Assembly (NCBI GenBank): GCA_902495025.1
Contig: CABUWB010000018.1
Coordinates: 1 to 14,876, forward strand
Source: an uncultured Eubacteriales bacterium
GTDB taxonomy: Bacteria > Bacillota > Clostridia > Lachnospirales > CAG-274
DNA length: 14,876 bases
Direction: 5' to 3'
Program-made: the position numbers and the translations under genes
Notes under the pieces: generated by a model
Database searches by the model: none
Seen by the model: the letters and a program-made list of their open reading frames with translations, nothing else
Told to the model about the DNA's origin: nothing
In this document: one piece after another, positions 1-5,382 of the stretch
Numbering within the stretch: position 1 is the stretch's first letter
How the letters are laid out: every line of letters begins with the position of its first letter

Positions 1-8
1 AAGGTCAT
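1..8 (-). CDS. Possible start of a second, coupled gene (partial)
   Basis: On the minus strand an ATG lies at 8-6, one base after the stop codon of the WYL regulator. A GAGGAG sequence sits about 10 nt upstream, inside the end of that gene. This is the usual arrangement for a translationally coupled downstream gene. Only the start codon and one more full codon are visible, so nothing can be said about the product. It could also be chance. Confidence 0.35.
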
Positions 9-9
9 T

Positions 10-1194
10 TTAAAACTGCTCCTCAACTGCCTTATCTGAAAAGCTGATGCTTGTAATTCGGCAAATAAAGGTGCGTATCCATGGTACAAGCTCGCCCGAG
101 TTATAAACATCGGCGGTAAATCTGCTTGTATGCTCGTCCAGCTTTTCAACACAGCCGCAGCGTTTTTCGCGCTCCAGACGACGGTGTATGTATTCTTCCC
201 CGTCATTATATTTTACAGTAAACTCGATATGCTCCATTTTGTCAGAATTGCCCTGTGTGGTAACACCCCATATATGGGGCTGTATATTGTCAAGCCTTTT
301 GCGCAGCATATTATACTGCATATAGGTCTTGCCGACAGATGCAGAAATAATTCTGTCAAGACGCACTGCCCTGATTTGACGCTGCTCCTTTATATAGCAC
401 ATAACATACTGCCTTCCGTTCTGTACGCTTACAAAAACACGCAGCGGAACAACGGATTTTTGAGCAGTGCTGCCTGTGCGGCGGTTAAGCATTTTAATAA
501 TTAAGCTGCTATGTCTGTTTATTGCGTCAAAAACGGTACAGAGAATATCACTGTCCAAAGCCTGTGTTATGTAATGGTGCTTAAATGCAAAGGGCTCTGT
601 GTGGCTGCCGAGCTTATCAAGCAGAAAAGAGCCTATTACACCGCATGGCGCAACCTCTGAAAAGAAATCCAGAGCGTCGCTGCAGTTAAGCTCTGTCATG
701 TCAGCACGTCTGTAAAGCAGAGCCTTTCCTTTTTTCTGCGTACAGATTAAGCCCTCTTTTTCATATTCCTTTAATTTTTTACGTACCGTAGAGGTATCAA
801 ATATTTTTGGCTGACGAAAGCAGGAAAGATAGCCGTCAATCCTGTCCATTATTTCGTTGAGGGATAAATATATACAGGGCGAGTGGAGAATATCAAACAA
901 AATAAAATGCAGGGTAATATCGCCGTCGGTAAAACTCATGGATTTCCATGCCTTGTACAGCGGATTGTGGTGCGAAATACGGCTGTCTATGGAAATAAAG
1001 ACATTCTTTCCGTCTGTCGTATTATGAAACCGCATGTGTTCACCAAGCCAGCTCTCTATTCTGCGCCGCTCATCATCGTAGGAGCGTGCGCTTTTTCTGT
1101 CATACTCATAGCGGCTTTTAAAGCCGTATACGTAAAACTCACGCATGTATTCACGTATGCGCTCAAAGTTTTTTATAAGCTCATTATATGCCAT
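10..1194 (-). CDS. WYL-domain transcriptional regulator
   Basis: 394 aa, cytoplasmic, read as a DNA-binding regulator with a WYL ligand-sensing domain. The middle of the protein (about 100-170) looks like a winged helix. It has a predicted recognition and wing region ending in RKKLKEYEKEGLICTQKKGK, followed by LLYRR. Residues about 250-330 fit a WYL core: a run of basic and hydrophobic beta segments around VVPLRVFVSVQNGRQYVMCY and then IRAVRLDRI. The last 60 residues fit the C-terminal extension common in this family. The N-terminal 90 residues are charged and not recognised. The start is set by AGGGAG about 8 nt upstream of ATG. A promoter and an inverted repeat lie just upstream, so autoregulation is possible. 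Family knowledge: WYL proteins sense nucleic acids or nucleotides and often act in stress or defence. The ligand here is unknown. Confidence 0.8.
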   Translation of the reverse strand: MAYNELIKNFERIREYMREFYVYGFKSRYEYDRKSARSYDDERRRIESWLGEHMRFHNTTDGKNVFISIDSRISHHNPLYKAWKSMSFTDGDITLHFILFDILHSPCIYLSLNEIMDRIDGYLSCFRQPKIFDTSTVRKKLKEYEKEGLICTQKKGKALLYRRADMTELNCSDALDFFSEVAPCGVIGSFLLDKLGSHTEPFAFKHHYITQALDSDILCTVFDAINRHSSLIIKMLNRRTGSTAQKSVVPLRVFVSVQNGRQYVMCYIKEQRQIRAVRLDRIISASVGKTYMQYNMLRKRLDNIQPHIWGVTTQGNSDKMEHIEFTVKYNDGEEYIHRRLEREKRCGCVEKLDEHTSRFTADVYNSGELVPWIRTFICRITSISFSDKAVEEQF

Positions 1195-1218
1195 TGTTGC
1201 ATCTCCCTCTGCTGTAAA

Positions 1219-1241
1219 TTGTATTGTAAAACAATATACAA
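1219..1241. promoter_or_regulatory. Inverted repeat overlapping the WYL gene promoter
   Basis: TTGTATTGT at 1219-1227 faces ACAATATACAA at 1231-1241 across AAA. The arms match apart from a two-base bulge. It overlaps the -10 of the predicted minus-strand promoter, so it could be an operator, perhaps for the WYL regulator itself. This is inference from position only. Confidence 0.35.
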
Positions 1242-1252
1242 ATACTGTGCAA
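1223..1252 (-). promoter_or_regulatory. Promoter of the WYL regulator gene
   Basis: On the minus strand TTGCAC (1252-1247) is followed after 18 nt by TACAAT (1228-1223). This gives a start site about 20 nt before the gene's start codon, just ahead of the AGGGAG ribosome binding site. Confidence 0.5.
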
Positions 1253-1576
1253 TTTTTATGTAAATAATAGCAGTAAAAATTTGCTGTTGTAACTGATTTT
1301 CAAATTAAATGCTAAAGCGTTGCCAGTTGGGTTTATTATATAACAAAATCGTTTAGCTTACAATATTATGGTAATTTTAATTTCATTTGAAGTATAACGT
1401 ATGTTAATTCGGCACTGCCTAAAAGTGGTAAATTATTTCAAGGTGAATAAGTATCCTTAAAATTAATGATTATATATTATTACCATGTAACAAAATAAAT
1501 TATTTACATATTGGTAATATTTTCACTCCACTAAGAGGAAAAATGGAGTTTGTTAAAAGGTTATATATTTTGGCAA

Positions 1577-1590
1577 AATGGTATACCATT
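1577..1590. promoter_or_regulatory. Perfect 14-bp palindrome, possible operator
   Basis: AATGGTATACCATT is its own reverse complement. It lies about 45 nt upstream of the -35 of the dockerin promoter, a plausible place for an activator or repressor site. No binding protein can be assigned. Confidence 0.35.
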
Positions 1591-1604
1591 GACACTTTAA
1601 CATC

Positions 1605-1628
1605 ACGCCGTTTTTCTGTTGTTATAAA
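1605..1628. repeat. 24-bp repeat, copy 1 (upstream of dockerin promoter)
   Basis: Begins ACGCCGTTTTT. It matches the segment at 2521-2544 at 22 of 24 positions (differences at 1616 and 1625). Both copies lie in the same orientation upstream of an extended -10 promoter, at 30 nt (here) and 52 nt (copy 2) from the -10. Confidence 0.6.
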
Positions 1629-1636
1629 ATGATGCC

Positions 1637-1664
1637 TTGACAAAAAAAATAAATATGGTATAAT
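1637..1664 (+). promoter_or_regulatory. Near-consensus sigma-A promoter of the dockerin gene
   Basis: TTGACA (1637-1642), 16-nt spacer, TATAAT (1659-1664), with an extended -10 TGG directly before. Both hexamers are perfect consensus. The predicted start near 1671 gives a leader of about 160 nt to the dockerin gene start. Confidence 0.75.
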
Positions 1665-1786
1665 TTTAATGATTTTAGTTGTATTGCTTGGTGCGAATTT
1701 GGAAGTTACACCAACATTCAACTCACAGCTTATGTCAACAAAATCTGTAAATGAATATATTTACGATATGGCAAATTAATATTTTC

Positions 1787-1810
1787 AGCCTGCCGTTAAC
1801 GTGGCGGGCT
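1787..1810 (+). promoter_or_regulatory. GC-rich leader hairpin before the dockerin gene
   Basis: AGCCTGCC (1787-1794) pairs with GGCGGGCT (1803-1810), 8 bp with one G-T pair and an 8-nt loop. It stands out in AT-rich surroundings and ends about 10 nt before the ribosome binding site. It is not followed by a T-run, so it is not an ordinary terminator. It may protect the mRNA 5' region or tune translation. Confidence 0.4.
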
Positions 1811-1833
1811 ACCTAAAAAGGTGGTGTTTGTTA

Positions 1834-2400
1834 ATGAAAAAACTGATTTTTGGTTGTGTTCTTTTAGGTGCAATTTTTGCTGGCTCCTGTGTAAATGCCT
1901 TTGCAAATACAATTACAATTGACAGTGCAAAGCAGAATGAAGCCGGTGATATACAGGTTGAGTGCAAGGTTACAGGTACTGGTCAAACCAAGAAAATTGC
2001 CGTTTTATCCTGTGAGTATAAGGACGAAACTTATGTAAACAGCCTTATGTATATCAATCAGATAACTCCTGTTATGACAGATGGCAGCTTTGCCTTTGAG
2101 TTCAAGCCTGCAAGCTGGACAGACGGCGAAAACAAGGTGTATATTGTCAGGGTAGGCGGCGAAAGCGTTGATGTACCTGGTAGTATGATTATAGCCTTTT
2201 ATGATGGCAAAACCTACACTGCATGTGATGTAAACGGTGATGGAAATATTGACAAGGGTGATGCAGCACTGGTGCTTAAGTACATTGGTGACGTAGTAAG
2301 CCTTAAGGGACAACAGATTGTTGCGGCAGATGTTGATGGAAATAATATTGTTGATATAACTGATGCTATAGCAATATTAAAACAGAGTGAAGTAAATTAA
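1834..2400 (+). CDS. Small secreted protein with C-terminal type I dockerin
   Basis: 188 aa from the ATG at 1834. The longer GTG start at 1801 is rejected because AGGTGG lies 9 nt before 1834 and the signal peptide begins there. MKK, a hydrophobic core and AFA at 22-24 form a Sec signal peptide. Residues about 25-125 look like one beta-sandwich or Ig-like domain with no catalytic motif. Residues 128-185 are a type I dockerin. It has two 12-residue calcium loops, DVNGDGNIDKGD (132-143) and DVDGNNIVDITD (166-177), each followed by a hydrophobic helix. Dockerins bind cohesin domains, so the protein is expected to dock onto a scaffold or cell-surface partner outside the cell. No cohesin or enzyme domain is present in the window. 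It is a single-gene unit with its own promoter and terminator. The dockerin call is firm; the job of the N-terminal domain is unknown. Confidence 0.88.
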   Translation: MKKLIFGCVLLGAIFAGSCVNAFANTITIDSAKQNEAGDIQVECKVTGTGQTKKIAVLSCEYKDETYVNSLMYINQITPVMTDGSFAFEFKPASWTDGENKVYIVRVGGESVDVPGSMIIAFYDGKTYTACDVNGDGNIDKGDAALVLKYIGDVVSLKGQQIVAADVDGNNIVDITDAIAILKQSEVN

Positions 2401-2410
2401 TTCAAAATAG

Positions 2411-2459
2411 CGGAGTTTTGGGATAGATAAGGATATCTATGTCAGAACTCCGTTTTTTT
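2411..2459 (+). terminator. Rho-independent terminator of the dockerin gene
   Basis: CGGAGTTTTG (2411-2420) pairs with CAGAACTCCG (2443-2452). An inner stem ATAGAT/ATCTAT (2423-2428 with 2435-2440) continues it, and seven T follow. It starts 11 nt after the stop codon. Confidence 0.9.
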
Positions 2460-2520
2460 ATGCAAAATTTAGTTTTAAAATGTTGAAAATTCCGTAGGCT
2501 TTGGTGTAAATTTTGTTTTT

Positions 2521-2544
2521 ACGCCGTTTTTTTGTTGTTACAAA
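2521..2544. repeat. 24-bp repeat, copy 2 (upstream of LuxR-gene promoter)
   Basis: Begins ACGCCGTTTTT and matches 1605-1628 at 22 of 24 positions. The bases around the two copies are otherwise different, so this is a short shared element and not a long duplication. Confidence 0.6.
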
Positions 2545-2574
2545 GGCAAATATCTAATTTTATGCTTCAAACAT

Positions 2575-2602
2575 TTGCTAATCGACAAAAATGTGGTATA
2601 AT
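2575..2602 (+). promoter_or_regulatory. Extended -10 promoter of the LuxR-regulator leader
   Basis: TATAAT (2597-2602) is preceded by TGG, a strong extended -10. TTGCTA (2575-2580) at 16 nt is a weak -35. Transcription would start near 2609 and give a leader of about 270 nt. A second weaker candidate, TTGCAT (2810-2815), 17 nt, TATGAA (2833-2838), could make a short-leader transcript that skips the structured part. Confidence 0.6.
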
Positions 2603-2624
2603 AAACACATACGTTTTAATGACG

Positions 2625-2789
2625 ACATAATATAACTTATGTGAAGCAGGACAAATAAAACTTGTTTTATTTGGACGCGAGCATAAGTTACCGACACGAA
2701 GCAAAGCGAGTGGAGGTAGTTATATTGCCCTGCAAAGCAGGGTGCTGTGGAGCAAAGCGACACAGCAACAAGAAGATAAAGCTTCTTGT
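2625..2789 (+). ncRNA. Structured leader RNA or hairpin array upstream of the LuxR-type gene
   Basis: A dense run of inverted repeats. TAACTTATG (2633-2641) pairs with CATAAGTTA (2682-2690) and encloses an AAATAAAA/TTTTATTT hairpin (2653-2672). The arms at 2629-2637 and 2718-2726 are also perfect partners (AATATAACT/AGTTATATT) and compete with the first stem. ACATAA (2625-2630) with TTATGT (2637-2642) is a third option. Three hairpins then share the cap GC-AAA-GC: 2690-2717, 2728-2742 and 2744-2766. Two of them have facing GA/GA steps inside the stem. ACAAGAAG/CTTCTTGT (2768-2789) closes the array. The competing stems fit a regulatory leader. I do not recognise a named riboswitch family. A REP-like DNA element is the main alternative. 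Confidence 0.55.
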
Positions 2790-2877
2790 AATATATAAAT
2801 TAAATACCGTTGCATGGTAGTGTAAAGTGAATTATGAAAACTATAGGAAACCATACTTCTATCGGAGGTAGATTCAA

Positions 2878-5292
2878 ATGACAGGCAAATTAAATTTGCA
2901 GGCATTGTACTTTTCCGAAAGGCTTGCAGATGACCTCGAAAATATAAAAAAATATCCGCTGACAGTGCTTGAAGCGCCGTCGGGTTTTGGAAAAACCACA
3001 GCACTGCTTAATTTTTTTTCACAAGAATATTTCGACGATGTATGCGTAATGAAACGCACGTTTTTTGCGGGCGGTGCAGATGAGTATTGGCGGTGGCTGT
3101 GCACATTTTTTGAAAGCTTTGATGTTTTGAGTGCAGAGGCACTAAGGAATTGCGGAACACCGTGCAGCGAAAATATGGCAGACATTCGTGAAATAATGAG
3201 CGATTTGGAATGTGCAGACGAAACATATATTGTGCTTGATAATTTAAGTGGCTCTTGCAAGGGCATGAAAGCTTTTCTTACGGCATTGTCATTTCACAGC
3301 ACAAAAAAGCTGCACATTGTGGCGTCGGTTCAGTCGGCAAGTGCAAAAAACAGCTTTCGCTTTCAGGGCGGAGGAAATGTGTATTGTATAGGCACAAAGG
3401 ATTTTTCCTTTACTTGCGAGGACTGCCGGAAATATTTTTTCGCTGCGGGAATTGTGCTTACGTACGCTGAGATTTCAGAGCTTATGAAGATAACGGACGG
3501 GTGGATTTTTGCCATTTATCTGCAGCTTTTGTTTTATGCAAAAAATCAAAGATTTGAAAAGGGAATACTTAGCACCCTCATCGAAAAAGCGTTTTTTGAC
3601 AGACTTAGTGATGACGAGCGCAGATTTTATGTATCTCTTTCGCCATTTGAAAGTTTTACGCAAAGCATGGCTGCATTTGTGAGCGGAAAAGATGCTGACT
3701 TTGTAAGTGCGCACTTATCCGAAGGAGGCTTTATTCACTATGATGGCAAAAGGCAGGAGTATTACTTTCACAATCTGCTGTATGAGTATCTGGGTACGGT
3801 TTTTGCCAAACTTACAGACGCTAAGAAAAACGCAATTTACGAAAAAGGCGCCCAGTGGGAGGCAGAAAACGGCAAAAAAAATAAGTCAATTATGCTGTAT
3901 TACAAGGCTGGTGCATACGAAAAAATATTTAATATACCTCACACAAGCTATGAGCTTGCCGACATTGAGGACGAAAATACACGCATAATGATTTTTGATA
4001 TATTGGACAAAACACCGTACGAGGTTAAGCTTCGATATCTTGAAAATATGGTTCCGCTTGCGTTTATTTTATTTTTTGTTGGAGAGAACGAAAAGCTTGG
4101 CGAAACGATAGGCGAAATTCTTGAGCTTGCACAGCAGTCTAACCTGCCGAGTGAGAAGAAAAACGCCATTTTGGGCGAAACGGAACTTTTGATTTCTTTT
4201 ACAAAATACAATGATATTGCCCAAATGAGTTATCATCACCGCAAGGCGTATGAGCTTCTTGGAAAGAGAGCAAGCCTTATAAATATGCGCAGCACATGGA
4301 GCTTTGGCTCACCGTCGGTTATGTGTCTTTATCACTCAAAGGTGGGTGCACTTAAAAGAGAGCTGGAACTTATGGACGAGTGTATGCCGTATTACTACCG
4401 CCTTACGGGCGGCCATGGCAACGGCTCGGAGTATGCAATGCGTGCAGAGGCGGAATTTTTGCGTGGAAACAGTGAAAATGCCGAAACACTGGCACACAGG
4501 GCAATGTTTGAAGCACAAAATAAGAACCAGGCAAATATATATCAGTGCGGACTGTTTGTTCTTGCAAACACAGCATTGCAAAAAGGCGATGAAAACAAGC
4601 TTTTTGAAGTCCTTGTTGCCATGTCGGAGAGTGCGGTGTCGAATACGGAGGATATGTGCAGATATACGCAAAGCATGTTTTTGGGATATATATATGCGTT
4701 TTCACACCGTCCGGATAAGGTGGACGAATGGCTGGCTGGCGGCGACATTGGAGATAACAGAATTGCCCCAATGACAATTCCTTTTGCACACATAGTATAT
4801 GCAAAGGTTTTGCTTGAGCGAGGTGAATATTCAAAGCTGCTTGCATTCTGTCCGTTTGCGTGTACAGTTGCGTCGGTGTTTCCGACAGTTTTGCCGCAGA
4901 TATATTTTAACATTTTTGCTTCTTGTGCTTATCTTGCACGAGGTGACAGGGCAAGTGCTGAAACAGCGCTTGATACGGCACTTTCTGCTGCAATGCCGGA
5001 CAAAATATTTATGCCGTTTGCACAAAATTATTCATACATAAAACCCATTTTGAAAGGCGAGTACAGCGATGAAATACGCCACCTTGGCGTTAATTTTGAG
5101 AGAGCACTTGCAAAAATGGGAACAGACAAACCGCCGCTTACCCTGCGTGAGCGTGAAGTAGCCGAGCTGATACGTCAGGGACTTACAAACAAGCAGATTG
5201 CCGCAAGGCTTTATATTTCCATATCTACTGTCAAAATGACGATAAGCAATATTTTTGACAAAACAGGCGTAAAATCGAGAGCGCAGCTATAA
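2878..5292 (+). CDS. MalT-like ATP-binding LuxR-family transcriptional regulator
   Basis: 804 aa, a large ATP-binding LuxR-type (LAL/STAND) regulator, cytoplasmic. Start by GGAGG about 10 nt upstream of ATG. The N-terminal NTPase domain has a Walker A APSGFGKTT (33-41) and a Walker B-like YIVLD ending at D121. Residues about 340-730 are helix-rich and look like the TPR-type sensor region of this family. Residues 752-804 are a LuxR helix-turn-helix, with PLTLREREVAELIRQGLTNK and then ISISTVKMTISNIF. The protein stops right after SRAQL, a little earlier than many relatives. Family knowledge: an inducer plus ATP makes such proteins oligomerise and activate promoters. Here the giant secreted-protein gene follows 90 nt downstream on the same strand and is the likely target. 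The inducer cannot be read from sequence. The long structured leader suggests its own level is also controlled. Confidence 0.9.
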   Translation: MTGKLNLQALYFSERLADDLENIKKYPLTVLEAPSGFGKTTALLNFFSQEYFDDVCVMKRTFFAGGADEYWRWLCTFFESFDVLSAEALRNCGTPCSENMADIREIMSDLECADETYIVLDNLSGSCKGMKAFLTALSFHSTKKLHIVASVQSASAKNSFRFQGGGNVYCIGTKDFSFTCEDCRKYFFAAGIVLTYAEISELMKITDGWIFAIYLQLLFYAKNQRFEKGILSTLIEKAFFDRLSDDERRFYVSLSPFESFTQSMAAFVSGKDADFVSAHLSEGGFIHYDGKRQEYYFHNLLYEYLGTVFAKLTDAKKNAIYEKGAQWEAENGKKNKSIMLYYKAGAYEKIFNIPHTSYELADIEDENTRIMIFDILDKTPYEVKLRYLENMVPLAFILFFVGENEKLGETIGEILELAQQSNLPSEKKNAILGETELLISFTKYNDIAQMSYHHRKAYELLGKRASLINMRSTWSFGSPSVMCLYHSKVGALKRELELMDECMPYYYRLTGGHGNGSEYAMRAEAEFLRGNSENAETLAHRAMFEAQNKNQANIYQCGLFVLANTALQKGDENKLFEVLVAMSESAVSNTEDMCRYTQSMFLGYIYAFSHRPDKVDEWLAGGDIGDNRIAPMTIPFAHIVYAKVLLERGEYSKLLAFCPFACTVASVFPTVLPQIYFNIFASCAYLARGDRASAETALDTALSAAMPDKIFMPFAQNYSYIKPILKGEYSDEIRHLGVNFERALAKMGTDKPPLTLREREVAELIRQGLTNKQIAARLYISISTVKMTISNIFDKTGVKSRAQL

Positions 5293-5299
5293 AAATAAA

Positions 5300-5323
5300 A
5301 AAAATGGCCAGTGGCCAATTTTT
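5300..5323 (+). terminator. Short terminator after the LuxR-type gene
   Basis: TGGCC (5305-5309) and GGCCA (5313-5317) form a stem with a 3-nt loop, followed by ATTTTT. The flanking A-run (5300-5304) can pair with the T-run with one bulged base, so it could also work in reverse. The GC core is only 5 bp, so leakage into the downstream gene is likely. Confidence 0.55.
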
Positions 5324-5327
5324 GTAA

Positions 5328-5377
5328 AACACTCCCTTTGGTATAATTGTTATTATTATTGTACCAAAGGGAGTGTT
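5328..5377 (+). promoter_or_regulatory. Palindrome containing the -10 and the RBS of the giant gene
   Basis: A perfect 16-bp inverted repeat: arms 5328-5343 and 5362-5377 (core ACACTCCCTTTGGTA and TACCAAAGGGAGTGT) with an 18-nt loop. The left arm ends in the extended -10, TGG-TATAAT (TATAAT at 5342-5347). The right arm holds the ribosome binding site AAAGGGAG (5366-5373), 9 nt before ATG. Transcription from this promoter would start near 5354, in the loop, and leave the RBS free. A transcript reading through from the LuxR gene would carry both arms and bury the RBS in the stem. No good -35 is seen (TTGTAA at 5322-5327 is 14 nt away), so an activator may be needed. It could instead be a protein operator. 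Confidence 0.7.
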
Positions 5378-5382
5378 ATTTT

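Larger units (their letters stand above)
1253..1636. other. AT-rich intergenic region, no gene supported
   Basis: About 380 bases, very AT-rich, between the WYL gene and the dockerin promoter. I see only short reading frames. One at 1543-1632 (29 codons, AGAGGA before ATG) has no recognisable product. A weak 6-bp hairpin (ACTCCA at 1525-1530 with TGGAGT at 1544-1549), the palindrome at 1577-1590 and the repeat at 1605-1628 are the only structured elements noticed. Confidence 0.6.

Noticed and set aside
1669..1779. 36-codon ORF starting MILVVLLGANLEV, directly after the dockerin promoter
   Set aside because: Its ATG lies at or before the predicted transcription start and it has no ribosome binding site. 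The frame is open to a stop at 1630 but gives no recognisable protein. It may be a gene remnant, but support is too thin.
1801..1833. Longer GTG start for the dockerin protein
   Set aside because: The extension lies in the GC-rich leader hairpin, has no RBS, and would place residues in front of a normal signal peptide.
2625..2789. CRISPR array as an explanation for the repeated GC-AAA-GC motifs
   Set aside because: The shared part is only 7 bases inside hairpins of different sequence and size. There are no regular spacers and no cas genes.
4336..4913. Several overlapping antisense open frames of 110-147 codons inside the LuxR-type gene
   Set aside because: Cysteine- and histidine-rich compositions with no start signals. 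These are typical shadows of a real coding frame on the other strand.
5328..5377. Invertible promoter flanked by inverted repeats
   Set aside because: The segment between the arms is only 18 nt, far too short for the usual recombinase-driven inversion, although a serine recombinase is encoded 6 kb away.
5347..5382. TTG start extending the giant protein by 12 residues
   Set aside because: It falls inside the palindrome loop and -10 region. The ATG at 5383 has a proper RBS and begins the signal peptide.
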